Origin: Candidatus Avimonas narfae
GTDB lineage: Bacteria; Bacillota; Clostridia; Oscillospirales; Acutalibacteraceae
Length of the DNA stretch: 64,000 bases
Direction: 5' to 3'
NCBI GenBank assembly: GCA_904395335.1
Contig: CAJFNR010000053.1
Location: 1-64,000 of the forward strand
Part shown: one piece after another, positions 34,871 to 44,736 of the stretch
Position numbering within the stretch: position 1 is the first letter of the stretch
Layout of the letters: each line of letters opens with the position of its first letter
Position numbers and translations under genes: made by a program
Notes under the pieces: generated by a model
What the model was told of the DNA's origin: nothing
The model's database searches: none
The model's input: only the letters and a program-made list of their open reading frames with translations

Positions 34871-35914
34871 ATGGAGCTGGGCGAGCGCAAGCTGAAAATT
34901 CTCGCCGCTATTATCGAATCGTATATCCGCACCGGCGAACCGGTAGGCTCCAAGGCGCTGACCTCCGCTCTGGACAACGCCGTGTCCTCCGCCACCATCC
35001 GCAACGAAATGGCGGAGCTGGCCAATCTGGGTTACCTGGATCAGCCTCACACCTCAGCGGGCCGGGTGCCCACAGCGGCCGCTTTTCGCCTGTATATCGA
35101 CCGCCTCATGCCCCGTAAATCGTTGAGTGACGGGGTAAAAAAGCAGATCGATGAGTTGCTGGCTTCTTTCGCTGGCGATCCCGACCGGCTTGTCAGCGAG
35201 GCCTCTCAGGCACTGGCGGATGTGTCCGGCTGTGCCGCCGTAACCACCACCCCCTCGCTGCCCAGTTCCAGTGTGCGCCGCATCGAGATCATGCGCGTTT
35301 CGCCGCGGGCCGCCGCCCTGCTGATGATGACTGGCGCCGGCGCCCTGCGCAGCCGCATCTGCCGCTTTGACTTCGACGTGGACGACCAGGTGATGGAGCA
35401 GCTGTCCAAGGCGCTGTCCGATGCCTTTTCCGGGGCGGCACTGGCGGACATTGGCCTGTCCCAGGTCCAGCACCTGATGGTGGAGCTGGGGGAAAACGGC
35501 CTGCGCTGCGCTCCCGCCCTGACCTGCTTTTACGAGCTGGTACAGGAGTCCGCTGAAGCGGAGGTGCTGCTCACCGGGCAGCTGAATCTGCTGCGCCATC
35601 CGGATTTCGAGCTAACCCGGGCCCGGGAGCTGTTGAGCTTTCTGTCCCGGCGTGAACAGCTGATGAACATGCTGGCGGCTTCGCCGGCAGGGCTGCATGT
35701 AGTGCTGGGCAGCGAAAGCCCACGGCCGGAGCTGGAGGGTTCCAGCATCATATTGACGCAATACACCCTGGGTTCTTCCTCTCAGCCGACAGCCGGTTCT
35801 ATCGGCCTGATCGGCCCCCTGCGGATGAATTACTCCGAAGCCATACCGAGGCTGGAGTATTTTGCCAAAGCAGTGGGCCGCCTGCTGTCTGAGCTGCTGG
35901 GCGAAGAGGGATAG
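34871..35914 (+). CDS. hrcA: Heat-inducible transcription repressor HrcA
   Basis: This 347-residue repressor has an N-terminal winged helix (residues 1-75; LGERKLKILAAIIESYIRTG, then SSATIRNEMAELANLGYLDQPHTSAGRVPT, cited in part). A GAF-like dimerisation domain and the inserted domain follow (about 110-345). It controls its own operon through the CIRCE element 58 bp upstream. The ATG follows AAAAAGGAAGG. The order hrcA-grpE-dnaK-dnaJ is the usual Firmicutes one. Confidence 0.97.
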   Translation: MELGERKLKILAAIIESYIRTGEPVGSKALTSALDNAVSSATIRNEMAELANLGYLDQPHTSAGRVPTAAAFRLYIDRLMPRKSLSDGVKKQIDELLASFAGDPDRLVSEASQALADVSGCAAVTTTPSLPSSSVRRIEIMRVSPRAAALLMMTGAGALRSRICRFDFDVDDQVMEQLSKALSDAFSGAALADIGLSQVQHLMVELGENGLRCAPALTCFYELVQESAEAEVLLTGQLNLLRHPDFELTRARELLSFLSRREQLMNMLAASPAGLHVVLGSESPRPELEGSSIILTQYTLGSSSQPTAGSIGLIGPLRMNYSEAIPRLEYFAKAVGRLLSELLGEEG

Positions 35915-35946
35915 ACCCGCCGGGGTCAGAATAGGAGGTTTTCCAC

Positions 35947-36540
35947 GTGGAAAAAGAGAAGGAAAAGAAGGCGGCGGACACCCCGGAAGCCCCTCAGGCC
36001 GCCGATGAAAAGAAAGAGGCATCCCCGGAGAAAGCGGATGTCGGCAAGGCCTCTAAGAAAAAGGAGGCCAAGGCGGAAAAGGCCGCGCAGACCGCCGCGC
36101 TGGAGCAAGAGGTAGAGAAACTCAAGAAAGAACTGGCGGAGACCAAGGACACCTATCAGCGCATGCTGGCGGAATACGCCAACTACAAACGCCGCACCGA
36201 ACAGGAAAAGGAGCAGATCGGGCTGTTCACCAAGGCGGAGCTTCTGGGCAAGTTGCTCCCCACCCTGGACAATCTGGAACGGGCGGTGGAGGCCCCTGCC
36301 GGCGAGGAATACAAAAGCGGAGTGGATATGACCATCCGCCAATTTCACGAGGCACTCATCGCCTTGGGGCTGGAAGAAATCCCCGCCGACAACCAGCCCT
36401 TTGATCCGGAGGTCCATCACGCCGTCATGCGGGAGGACGCTGACGGCGTGGAGCCGGACACCGTGACCCAGGTGTTTCAGAAGGGGTACCGGGTAGGCGG
36501 ACGGCTGTTGCGCCCGGCTATGGTCAAGGTAGCCAATTAA
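35947..36540 (+). CDS. grpE: Nucleotide exchange factor GrpE
   Basis: This 197-residue protein has a charged, Lys/Glu/Ala-rich N-terminus (1-55), a long coiled-coil (about 50-115; AALEQEVEKLKKELAETKDT) and the C-terminal beta domain that releases ADP from DnaK (about 130-195; DPEVHHAVMRED). The start is GTG behind ATAGGAGG. It lies 32 bp after hrcA. Confidence 0.96.
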   Translation: MEKEKEKKAADTPEAPQAADEKKEASPEKADVGKASKKKEAKAEKAAQTAALEQEVEKLKKELAETKDTYQRMLAEYANYKRRTEQEKEQIGLFTKAELLGKLLPTLDNLERAVEAPAGEEYKSGVDMTIRQFHEALIALGLEEIPADNQPFDPEVHHAVMREDADGVEPDTVTQVFQKGYRVGGRLLRPAMVKVAN

Positions 36541-36612
36541 AAAGGGATGAAATTTCCTTTTTTCTTAATACTATATATCACTTAGCGTATCACAAACTGG
36601 GAGGTAATTGAT

Positions 36613-38442
36613 ATGGCAAAAATCATCGGTATTGACCTGGGAACCACCAATTCCTGCGTTGCGGTCATTGAAGGCGGCGAGCCCGTCGTCATCCCCAACG
36701 CGGAAGGAGCCCGCACCACCCCGTCCGTGGTGGCGTTTAAAAAGGACGGCGAACGCATCGTCGGCCGCGTAGCAAAGCAGCAGGCCGTTTCCAACCCCGA
36801 CCGCACCATTTCCTCCATTAAGCGGGAAATGGGCACCGCACATAAGGTGACCATCGACGGTAAGGACTATACGCCGCAGGAAATCTCCGCCATGATTCTG
36901 CAGAAGCTCAAACAGGACGCTGAGGCGTATCTGGGCGACAAGGTAACCGAGGCGGTCATCACGGTCCCCGCCTACTTCACCGATGCCCAGCGCCAGGCTA
37001 CCAAGGACGCGGGCAAGATCGCGGGCCTGGAGGTCAAGCGCATCATCAACGAGCCCACCGCGGCGGCCCTTGCCTACGGCATCGATAAGGAGACCGACCA
37101 GAAAATCATGGTCTATGACCTGGGCGGCGGCACCTTCGATGTATCCATCATCGAAATGGGCGACGGTGTGCAGGAAGTGCTGGCCACGGCGGGCAACAAC
37201 CGCCTGGGCGGCGACGACTTTGACCAGCGCATTGTCAAGTGGCTGATTGACGGCTTCAAGGCTGAAAACGGCATTGATCTTTCCTCAGATAAAATGGCCA
37301 TGCAGCGGCTGCGCGAAGCGGCCGAGAAAGCCAAGATTGAGCTGTCAGGCTCCACCACCAGCACCATCAACCTGCCCTTCATCACCGCGGACGCCAACGG
37401 TCCCAAGCATCTGGACATGACGCTGAGCCGCGCCAAGTTCAACGAGCTCACCGCCGATCTGGTGGAAAGCACCATGGGGCCGGTCCGTCAGGCGCTGAAG
37501 GACAGCGGCCTGAGCGCAGGCGACATCAACAAAGTACTGCTGGTGGGCGGGTCCACCCGTATCCCCGCCGTGCAGGAAGCGGTCAAGAATTTCATGGGCA
37601 AAGAGCCCTTCAAGGGCATCAACCCCGACGAATGCGTGGCCATGGGCGCGGCCCTGCAGGGCGGCGTGCTGGGCGGCGAGGTCAAGGGCCTGCTGCTGCT
37701 GGACGTCACCCCCCTGTCTCTGGGCGTGGAAACCATGGGTGGCGTCATGACCAAGGTCATCGACCGCAACACCACCATCCCCACCAAGAAATCCCAGATT
37801 TTCTCCACCGCCGCCGACAACCAGCCCTCCGTTGAGGTGCACGTGCTGCAGGGCGAGCGGGAATTCGCTAAGGACAACAAAACCCTGGGCGTCTTCCATC
37901 TGGATGGCATCGCCCCCGCCCGCCGCGGCGTTCCGCAGATCGAGGTAACCTTCGATATCGACGCCAACGGTATCGTCAACGTCAGCGCCAAGGACCTGGG
38001 CACCGGCCGGGAGCAGAAGATCACCATCACCTCCAACACCAACATGTCCAAGGAGGACGTGGAAAAGGCCGTCAAGGAAGCCGAGCAGTACGCGGCAGAG
38101 GACAAAAAGCGCCGCGAGGATGTGGAGGTCCGCAACAGCGCTGACCAAGCCGTTTACCAGTGCGAAAAATCCATTGAAGAGCTGGGCGATAAGCTGGATG
38201 CCGCCGACAAGACCGAGCTGCAGCAAAAACTGGATGCGCTGAAAGAGGCGCTCAAGGGCCAGGATACGGAGGCCATCAAGCAGAAACAGGAAGACCTGAT
38301 GAAGAAGTTCTACGATGTCAGCGCCAAGGTCTACCAGGCCAACGCCCCGGCAGACGGCGCGCCGACGGAGGGTCAGCCCAATGCCGGCGGAGCCGATGGC
38401 GCTTCCGGCGACGGCAACTACTACAACGGCGAAGTGAAATAA
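36613..38442 (+). CDS. dnaK: Molecular chaperone DnaK (Hsp70)
   Basis: This 609-residue ATP-driven chaperone has the ATPase domain (residues 1-360; [15 protein letters not shown] at 3-17, [27 protein letters not shown]). The linker ([15 protein letters not shown]) and the substrate-binding domain follow, with a helical lid ending in a Gly/Asn/Asp-rich tail. It is complete and lacks the segment that distinguishes Gram-negative DnaK, as expected. An A/T-rich region with AAAAGG...TCCTTTT (36541-36563) lies between grpE and this gene. Confidence 0.98.
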   Translation: MAKIIGIDLGTTNSCVAVIEGGEPVVIPNAEGARTTPSVVAFKKDGERIVGRVAKQQAVSNPDRTISSIKREMGTAHKVTIDGKDYTPQEISAMILQKLKQDAEAYLGDKVTEAVITVPAYFTDAQRQATKDAGKIAGLEVKRIINEPTAAALAYGIDKETDQKIMVYDLGGGTFDVSIIEMGDGVQEVLATAGNNRLGGDDFDQRIVKWLIDGFKAENGIDLSSDKMAMQRLREAAEKAKIELSGSTTSTINLPFITADANGPKHLDMTLSRAKFNELTADLVESTMGPVRQALKDSGLSAGDINKVLLVGGSTRIPAVQEAVKNFMGKEPFKGINPDECVAMGAALQGGVLGGEVKGLLLLDVTPLSLGVETMGGVMTKVIDRNTTIPTKKSQIFSTAADNQPSVEVHVLQGEREFAKDNKTLGVFHLDGIAPARRGVPQIEVTFDIDANGIVNVSAKDLGTGREQKITITSNTNMSKEDVEKAVKEAEQYAAEDKKRREDVEVRNSADQAVYQCEKSIEELGDKLDAADKTELQQKLDALKEALKGQDTEAIKQKQEDLMKKFYDVSAKVYQANAPADGAPTEGQPNAGGADGASGDGNYYNGEVK

Positions 38443-38469
38443 CCGTTTACCCGAAAGGATCCGGGCACG

Positions 38470-38499
38470 GAAGACCGGCGGCAGGCGCTGCCGGTCTTC
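38470..38499 (+). other. Hairpin between dnaK and dnaJ
   Basis: A perfect 10-bp stem (GAAGACCGGC with GCCGGTCTTC) and a 10-nt loop, without a T-run. It is likely an mRNA-stabilising or partial-attenuation stem that lowers dnaJ relative to dnaK. This is inference from position. Confidence 0.5.
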
Positions 38500-38536
38500 G
38501 GCCTGACTTAACGCAGGAAATGAGGGGGAGGCCGTT

Positions 38537-39691
38537 ATGGCTGAGACGAAACGCGACTACTATGAGGTCCTGGGGCTGCAGAAGGGCGCCTCGGACGACG
38601 AAATCAAAAAGGCCTACCGCCAGATGGCCAAAAAATACCATCCCGACCTCAACCCCGGCGACAAGGAGGCGGAGGCCCGGTTCAAGGAGGTCAATGAAGC
38701 CTACGAGGTCCTGTCCGACCCGCAGAAGAAAGCCCGGTACGACCAGTACGGCCAGGCGGGCGTGGATCCCAATTTCGGCGCCGGAGGTTACCAGGGCTAC
38801 GGCTTTGACAACATCGACATCGATCTGGGGGACATCTTTTCTTCCTTCTTCGGCGGAGGCGGCGGATTCGGCGGCAGCCGGCGCCAGAATGCCAATGCCC
38901 CCCGGCGGGGCGGCGACGTCACCGCGTCGGTGGTGCTGTCCTTTGACGAATCTGCCTTTGGATGCAAAAAGCAGGTACCGGTCCACATCATCGACACCTG
39001 TCCCGACTGCAAAGGGTCCGGTGCGGCCAAGGGCACAGCGCCCCAGACCTGTCCCCAGTGCGGCGGGTCGGGACAGGAACGCCGCCAGCAGCGCACCCCC
39101 TTCGGTGTGGTTCAAACCCAGACGGTCTGTTCCCGTTGCCATGGCCGGGGCCAGGTCATCGAGAAACCCTGTCCCACCTGCAGCGGCTCCGGACAGGTCC
39201 GCAAACCCACCACCATCGGTATCAACATCCCCGCCGGTATTGACGACGGACAGGTGATCACCATCCGCGGCAAAGGCAACGCCGGACAAAACGGCGGTCC
39301 CGCAGGGGATCTGCAGGTGCAGGTATCGGTGCGGCCCCATCCCCTGTTCGAGCGCCGGGGCAACGATATCTGGTGCGAGCTGCCCCTGACCTTTTCCCAG
39401 GCCGCCCTGGGAGCGGAGGTATCGGTGCCCACCCTGGAGGGCAAGGTACCCTTCACCGTCAAAGAGGGCACCCAGCCCGGCGAAACCATCCGTCTGAAGG
39501 GCAAGGGCTTCCCCTTTGTCAACGGAAGGGGCCGGGGAGACGAAATTTTTCGGGTGACCATTGAGGTTCCCCGCAACCTGACCTCTGAACAAAAACGAAT
39601 CCTCAAAGACTTTGAGTCCACCACAGGGGAACATAATTATCAAAAACGCAAGGGCTTTTTTGACAAGCTGAAAGATATGTTCAATTCGTGA
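38537..39691 (+). CDS. dnaJ: Co-chaperone DnaJ (Hsp40)
   Basis: This 384-residue type I J-protein has a J domain (1-70; [20 protein letters not shown] with HPD at KYHPDLNPG). A Gly/Phe-rich region (75-120) and four zinc CxxCxGxG motifs follow ([32 protein letters not shown]; about 150-225), then two C-terminal substrate domains. It stimulates DnaK ATPase. It ends the heat-shock operon. Confidence 0.98.
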   Translation: MAETKRDYYEVLGLQKGASDDEIKKAYRQMAKKYHPDLNPGDKEAEARFKEVNEAYEVLSDPQKKARYDQYGQAGVDPNFGAGGYQGYGFDNIDIDLGDIFSSFFGGGGGFGGSRRQNANAPRRGGDVTASVVLSFDESAFGCKKQVPVHIIDTCPDCKGSGAAKGTAPQTCPQCGGSGQERRQQRTPFGVVQTQTVCSRCHGRGQVIEKPCPTCSGSGQVRKPTTIGINIPAGIDDGQVITIRGKGNAGQNGGPAGDLQVQVSVRPHPLFERRGNDIWCELPLTFSQAALGAEVSVPTLEGKVPFTVKEGTQPGETIRLKGKGFPFVNGRGRGDEIFRVTIEVPRNLTSEQKRILKDFESTTGEHNYQKRKGFFDKLKDMFNS

Positions 39692-39696
39692 CAATT

Positions 39697-39724
39697 TCCG
39701 CCCCCCGCAAATCCGGGGGGCGGA
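39697..39724 (+). terminator. GC-rich hairpin after dnaJ
   Basis: An 11-bp stem of TCCGCCCCCCG and its complement lies 6 bp after the dnaJ stop. There is no T-run, so it may act as a Rho-dependent or processing end, or as a weak terminator. Confidence 0.5.
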
Positions 39725-39806
39725 GCCGCGTAAATCTTGAAATACTAGCGCACACGTCACGTCGCGCTGGGACAGTCTGCCAACGGCGAAGGTTTGTTTA
39801 CTTACT

Positions 39807-40120
39807 GCCCGTAAACGGGCTGTCTAAAAGTTCGCCATTTTTAGCCGTTCGCCTTCCTGATCCTCTTCTAACTGGTTCCGAATGTATTCCGCTATCTTTT
39901 TATTATTCTTTCCTCCCGTATTCCACATAGTATTCTCTACACTAGCCTTCCTGTTGCGATACCTATGCTCTGGAAACTTCTCGTATAACATCTAACACCA
40001 GGCTTTTCTCTTTAGATACCCCATGAATCTTGATATCGAATATCCCAGCGGTTCTCCATCAGCATATGGATATGTACCGGGCATGCTTTGCTTCTATTAT
40101 CTTAATTAATTTCTTCCATC
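39807..40120 (-). mobile_element. Relic of an IS200/IS605-type transposase gene (tnpA)
   Basis: Several frames on the minus strand together spell the end of a Y1 transposase: EAKACPVHIHMLM with the HUH motif (about 40060-40085), then GYSISRFMGYLKRK, then HRYRNRKASVENT, then GRKNNKKIAEYIRNQLEED. Stops and at least three frame changes break it, and the 5' half is gone. Just past its stop, at 39807-39820, GCCCGT and ACGGGC form a small hairpin like the subterminal hairpins of this IS family. No tnpB is seen. 40121-40260 is AT-rich with no further call. Confidence 0.65.
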
Positions 40121-40260
40121 ACACAGTGTTTTTTTAATCTCTCCAATTTCTCTACACTTTTGTGCTAAAGATACTATTCGCCGATATTTTGGTGCAAATA
40201 CCGTATAATTTTTCGATTTTGCTCATATCCTATAAAGTATTTGTGTTGTTCATTTTGAAT

Positions 40261-40310
40261 AAACTCCCTTTGCTCGTGCAGGTAACAGATACAAGCAAAG
40301 GGAGTTTTTA
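40261..40310 (+). terminator. Strong terminator-like hairpin in the island
   Basis: AAACTCCCTTTGCT pairs with AGCAAAGGGAGTTT around a 19-nt loop, followed by TTTTTA. No intact gene lies upstream, so it may belong to a lost gene or a short RNA. Confidence 0.75.
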
Positions 40311-40332
40311 TTATTCCATTGTCGACAATAGG

Positions 40333-40381
40333 CCGCATTCACTTAAACCGACCGCTAGGCGGTCGGTTTAAGTGAATGCGG
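40333..40381. repeat. 49-bp perfect inverted repeat (23-bp arms, 3-nt loop)
   Basis: The arms begin CCGCATTCACTTAAACCG and are perfectly complementary around TAG. It could be the terminal hairpin of a mobile element, a protein-binding site or a strong terminator without T-run. 40382-40540 is AT-rich and probably contains the promoter of the following operon. Confidence 0.85.
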
Positions 40382-40560
40382 TATACAAAGTAGGCGGGCA
40401 ATAATTACAATGACCCACCTACTTATTTTATAACAATAGTACTTCTCCGGAAAGAGATTTTGAGCCCAATACTTACATCAGTTTACAAATCAATTGTTTT
40501 TTCTTCTTTTTTTAATGAAGCCGATTTAATGGCTAATTATAAATGAAAGAGGTAAAATTT

Positions 40561-41373
40561 ATGGCATGCAGAGACACTATTGGAACAAACAATCAAATGC
40601 GCATGGAAACCCCCACGCAGGTCTCCCGCACAGAGGATTCGATTAGCCTCTCGACCGGACCGTTTTATTTTGGAGTGGATTCTGCTACCCGAGCAGATAC
40701 GGTTCTCCAGAACAATCTGACATTGTTTGACTGGGTAACACGTAATAAGATGTATCCTAATTATTGGGGACGATACATCGGCGGTGAAAAAAACATCACT
40801 CATGAGGAATTGGATTTCCTGCATCAAAAGGGATGCAAAGTCGCTTTTATTTACAACGGCTGCGTTAAAAACAAGATGACTCTTGAACAGCAGGGAGTCA
40901 TCGACGGAAAAAACGCTGCCATCTCCGCTATTGAACTGAAAGTACCGGAAAATAACGTTATCTTTTTAGAAGTAAATCCGATGGAAAATGTAACCGACGC
41001 CTATCTAAAGGGATTTGCGGAATCTCTGATTCAGGAAGGATATGCACCAGGATTTTGTGCCAATACCGACTCTCACTATGATTTCGATCATCAGTTCAGC
41101 CGGGGATACCAGAATAATCCCGAGATTTTCGGACAGTGTCTGATTTGGGCCGTTTCCCCTAGCATTCCGGAGTATTACCGAACAACCGACACACACATGG
41201 TCTATCCGGACACCTGGACTCCTTTCTGTCCTTCCGGCATGACACAGAACCAGATCGCCATTTGGCAATATGGACGCGAGTGCCATCCTATCCTTGACCA
41301 TTCGGGCAATACTACCTCCTTCGATATTAGTATTATTCAGGATGCCTCCATCCTCCTGAACAAGTTATTTTAA
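40561..41373 (+). CDS. DUF1906 (glycoside-hydrolase-like) protein, leaderless
   Basis: This 270-residue protein contains a Rv2525c/DUF1906 TIM-barrel domain from about residue 30: FYFGVDSATRA, NYWGRYIGG, GCKVAFIYNG, then a late IAIWQYGREC strand. The usual acidic FAVDYD strand is replaced by IFLEVNPMEN, so catalysis may differ. It has no signal peptide; the N-terminus MACRDTIGTNNQMRMETP is polar with a cysteine at position 3. I chose the ATG at 40561, behind AAGAGGTAAAATTT; an ATG six codons upstream lacks a site. It is 22 bp upstream of the BIG2-hydrolase gene and clearly in the same operon. The family is linked to peptidoglycan-type substrates, but function here is open. Confidence 0.75.
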   Translation: MACRDTIGTNNQMRMETPTQVSRTEDSISLSTGPFYFGVDSATRADTVLQNNLTLFDWVTRNKMYPNYWGRYIGGEKNITHEELDFLHQKGCKVAFIYNGCVKNKMTLEQQGVIDGKNAAISAIELKVPENNVIFLEVNPMENVTDAYLKGFAESLIQEGYAPGFCANTDSHYDFDHQFSRGYQNNPEIFGQCLIWAVSPSIPEYYRTTDTHMVYPDTWTPFCPSGMTQNQIAIWQYGRECHPILDHSGNTTSFDISIIQDASILLNKLF

Positions 41374-41395
41374 TTCAAAAAGAAGGAGGATAAAA

Positions 41396-43831
41396 ATGTC
41401 CTGTATATGCGTTTCTTCCATAACGGTAAGTCCTTCAAAAAAAGAGATGCCCATCGGTGGTTCGTTTTTTGCCTCCGTCACGGTATCTCCTGCCAATGCA
41501 ACCGATAAATCCGTGTGCTGGAGTTCCAGCGATACCAGCGTAGCCACAGTAAATCCAGACAGCGGTTTAGTCAGGGCGATAAAGCCCGGAACAGCTGTTG
41601 TCATGGCCACTGCAAAGGACGGCAGTGGTAAGAGGGACTGTTGCACCATCACGGTCAATAACGATACTCTGGTGGAATCTGTACGCCTGAACTTCTCTTC
41701 ACGGATCGTGACTCCTGGTACAAGTTTTACATTGGAGGCCACCGTCTGCCCTCTTAATGCCGCCAACCGGTCCGTATGCTGGAGTTCCAGCAACACCAGC
41801 GTAGCCACAGTAAATCCAGACAGCGGTCTGATTATAGCCAGGAGCATCGGTACGGCCTCAATTACAGCTACTGCAAAGGACGGCAGCGGTAAAAAAGATT
41901 GCTGCACCGTCACAGTTAAAAATTCTATTCCGGTTTCTTCTGTCTGTCTAAACATCTCTTCGCGGACACTGAACCCCGACACATGCTTTACCCTTCGGGC
42001 CACAGTGTGTCCAGAAAACGCCACCGACAGATCTATATGCTGGAGCTCAAGCAGTACCAATGTGGCCACAGTAGATGCCGACAGCGGCGTGGTAACGGCT
42101 AAGGCAGCCGGTACCGCTGTTATTACAGCCACCGCAACGGACGGTAGCGGAAAAGCCGACTGTTGTACCGTCACGGTAACCGAAGATACACTTTCCACCA
42201 ACGTATGGGTCGGCCCGCTGAACATGCAGTTGGATCTGTATGCGAATCGCTCCGCATATGCGTATGCTACCGTATTACCTACCTGTGCTGCCAATAGGGG
42301 GGTCTCCTGGTGTTCTAGCGATACCAACGTAGCTACCGTTAATCCCAATACCGGACTGGTCTATGCCCAAGGGGTTGGTTCAGCCGTCATCATGGCTGTG
42401 GCAAATGACGGCAGCGGGGCACACGATACCTGTTGTGTGAGAGTACGAGACGTGGATGTAACCGGTCAAAGCCCCGACGAGCTGCTGCCAAACAATAAAC
42501 TACTTCTTCTGAATCACTTAATCTATTTATCTGGTGTTTGGTCTGGTGATAATACAAGGGTAGCTGATGCAGTGAAATATCTGTTGGACACCGGCCTGGA
42601 CAGAATTTTTAGGGAGGAAGGCTCCTACCCCGCGGAGATGTCCCGCTCAGAATGGGAAGCGGTTCTGCACCTGATTCGGGCGGATCCCGCACTCTCCGAT
42701 CTGCGCATTGAACACCCGGTGGATAACGAGAATACGGGAATGCGTGTTGCCGCCTTTGTGGACGGGGAAGGCAACGCCTATGTCGTGTTCCGCGGCACCA
42801 GCTCACTGGCCTACGAGTGGTACGACAACGGTATGGGCGGCTATATGTCCGATACACCCTGTCAGCAGGAATCGCTGGATTACATCGAAAACACGCTGGG
42901 ATACTATGCGAATGGGAATTATGTAGGTGACAGCCAAAAGCCGTACAAAACTTTGACTGTCAGCGGTCACTCCAAAGGTGGTAACCGCGCCCAGTATGTA
43001 ACCATTACCTCCTGTATCGTCGACAAATGCGTATCCTTTGACGGCCAAGGCTTTTCCATGGAGTTTCTGGAAAAGTATAAGGACGAGGTGCTCAAACGCT
43101 CCGACAAGATCATCTCCATTTCCTGCGAATATGATTTTGTCAACTGCCTCTTCTATCCCCTGCCCATCCCCGTTGAAAACAGAATCTATCTGGCCGCCCC
43201 CTATTTGTCTGTGGGCAATTTCCCAAAATACCATTCCCCTTATGTAATGATCGGGAGTAGTGGGCAGTTTTATCGCAAAGCCGATGCTTCCTTAATTACC
43301 AAAATGGCAAATTCCCTAACTCTGTTTGCGTGCTCTGTTTTAAAAGGGGAAGAACGGGAAAAGGCCATGTGCGATGCAATGTCCGCGTTTGACACCAGCG
43401 AATTTAAACAGGCCGATGGGATCCTAGCGGCCATAATGTCACTATTGAAGGCCATGAAGCCATACATAGCAGCCACCCCTGGTCTCACCGCCATAAACCG
43501 TTTGCTAGACGCCATATTGGAGGAGGCAAACCCGCCATTAACAGCGCTGGGTACCTTGGCTGATCAAATAAACAAGGCCTCCTTTGCCGAGCTGAAATTA
43601 TGCCTGATGCATGATTGCGAGGACCCGGATAGGGATATTTTCCTGTTAACGGCGGTTATGAACGCCATGCCGGGCAATATCACCTTTGGCGATCAGCTGG
43701 AATTGGTCGGATACCTGGCACAAAATATTGTGGTGGAACCGGTTAAATTCATCGAAAAAGCGGCTGAGTCCCTCGTCAACTGGGTGATTTCATGCGCAGA
43801 TAAAATTGTTCAGCTGTTTTCAGGTGAATGA
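41396..43831 (+). CDS. Leaderless four-BIG2-domain alpha/beta hydrolase (DUF2974-like)
   Basis: This 811-residue protein starts directly with bacterial Ig-like (BIG2) domains at about 7-87, 94-174, 181-261 and 269-350. Each carries CWSS in mid-domain (C41, C128, C215; WCSS at 306) and a CC pair near its end (82-83, 169-170, 256-257, 346-347). The C-terminal half is an alpha/beta hydrolase of the DUF2974/Mbeg1 lipase type: SGHSKGG nucleophile elbow with Ser526, and likely Asp580 (EYDFVN) and His613 (YHSPYV). There is no signal peptide or membrane segment. The first two repeats share a nearly identical ~50-bp DNA stretch (41518 and 41779), a sign of recent duplication or conversion. ATG behind GAAGGAGG. 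It looks like a secreted or delivered effector by an unknown route. Confidence 0.78.
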   Translation: MSCICVSSITVSPSKKEMPIGGSFFASVTVSPANATDKSVCWSSSDTSVATVNPDSGLVRAIKPGTAVVMATAKDGSGKRDCCTITVNNDTLVESVRLNFSSRIVTPGTSFTLEATVCPLNAANRSVCWSSSNTSVATVNPDSGLIIARSIGTASITATAKDGSGKKDCCTVTVKNSIPVSSVCLNISSRTLNPDTCFTLRATVCPENATDRSICWSSSSTNVATVDADSGVVTAKAAGTAVITATATDGSGKADCCTVTVTEDTLSTNVWVGPLNMQLDLYANRSAYAYATVLPTCAANRGVSWCSSDTNVATVNPNTGLVYAQGVGSAVIMAVANDGSGAHDTCCVRVRDVDVTGQSPDELLPNNKLLLLNHLIYLSGVWSGDNTRVADAVKYLLDTGLDRIFREEGSYPAEMSRSEWEAVLHLIRADPALSDLRIEHPVDNENTGMRVAAFVDGEGNAYVVFRGTSSLAYEWYDNGMGGYMSDTPCQQESLDYIENTLGYYANGNYVGDSQKPYKTLTVSGHSKGGNRAQYVTITSCIVDKCVSFDGQGFSMEFLEKYKDEVLKRSDKIISISCEYDFVNCLFYPLPIPVENRIYLAAPYLSVGNFPKYHSPYVMIGSSGQFYRKADASLITKMANSLTLFACSVLKGEEREKAMCDAMSAFDTSEFKQADGILAAIMSLLKAMKPYIAATPGLTAINRLLDAILEEANPPLTALGTLADQINKASFAELKLCLMHDCEDPDRDIFLLTAVMNAMPGNITFGDQLELVGYLAQNIVVEPVKFIEKAAESLVNWVISCADKIVQLFSGE

Positions 43832-43865
43832 CCCCGTTTATACCCCACTTACCAACTTAACTCTT

Positions 43866-43910
43866 CATACGCAGTCAGGGCCTTTTAAGCCCTGGCTGCG
43901 TATGCTTTTT
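43866..43910 (+). terminator. Terminator of the DUF1906/BIG2 operon
   Basis: CATACGCAGTCAGGGC pairs with GCCCTGGCTGCGTATG (one G-T) and is followed by TTTTT. A second hairpin at 43919-43952 (GCCGGCGGCA and its complement) follows and could serve the convergent gene. Confidence 0.85.
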
Positions 43911-43965
43911 AGGTTAAGATGCCGGCGGCAATAAAGGATGCCGCCGGTATTTTAGTAATATTTAA

Positions 43966-44736
43966 TCACCTAATCACCAGACTTCCGGTTTCCTTATCCT
44001 CAATAATGAATACCCGACGGTACGGATCGTCTTGGCTCTGGGGATACACATAAAACTCCTGCCATCTTTTGTTGGTTATATCGTTGATGTCGGAAGCGCT
44101 TTTCCCTTTGAGTTCATCGTATTTCTCATCTTTAATAATATCCGCTATGATATAGCCTAATAATTGGCGGTCCAGCATCGTCTGAGCAATAGGCTGTAGT
44201 ATCTCCCCAATGCTACGGCCGTTTGCCGAGGATTCCTTTATATGGATCCAAACCGATGAGGCATAGTTCTTTATATCCCCCTTTTGATACAATTCCGACA
44301 GATCGGTGTCCCGGTTATATCGCCCGCTAAAAGTGGCGTCCGGTTGCGCAAGGACCTCCAAAAAAAACTCATCACATACCTGTCCCACAATCTCATTCAT
44401 CAGCTCTTCATACTGGTCGTGTATCAATACCCCGAAATACCCGTCCGATATCGTAAGCCCTTTCGAGGTTCTGCTGCAACAGGCAGTAAATTTGTCTTCT
44501 TTCGTGCCGGCTTGGGGATACATATGGAAGGTATCGTAGCTGGCCAGAACCCCCTCCGGTTCCACAGAGATTTCGATAAATTTCTCCCCGTATTTTTCCT
44601 CTAGGTACTGCATTACAGCAGCCCGTCTTTCCTCCAAGGTATATCTTTTCTTCACATTACCTATGCCTAATAGCGAGCAGCCGGTACCATTCACCATAAG
44701 TAAGAATGTCACGAGAATCACCAGCAGCTTTCTCAC
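43966..44736 (-). CDS. Lipoprotein of unknown function
   Basis: This 256-residue protein has a lipoprotein signal (residues 1-20, lipobox NGTGC). A mainly alpha/beta domain follows with no family I recognise. Segments include RRAAVMQYLEEKYGEKFIEI, YDTFHMYPQAGTKEDKFTA and a C-terminal WQEFYVYPQSQDDPYRRVFI. It lies convergent to the BIG2-hydrolase gene, in the same AT-rich patch. A protective role against that hydrolase is conceivable but purely speculative. 44737-44915 has no feature beyond the likely promoter. Confidence 0.75.
   Translation of the reverse strand: MRKLLVILVTFLLMVNGTGCSLLGIGNVKKRYTLEERRAAVMQYLEEKYGEKFIEISVEPEGVLASYDTFHMYPQAGTKEDKFTACCSRTSKGLTISDGYFGVLIHDQYEELMNEIVGQVCDEFFLEVLAQPDATFSGRYNRDTDLSELYQKGDIKNYASSVWIHIKESSANGRSIGEILQPIAQTMLDRQLLGYIIADIIKDEKYDELKGKSASDINDITNKRWQEFYVYPQSQDDPYRRVFIIEDKETGSLVIR

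Noticed and set aside
41518..42170. CRISPR array suggested by regular repeats in the BIG2 gene
   Set aside because: The repeats are ~260 bp apart, in frame, and encode repeated Ig-like domains.
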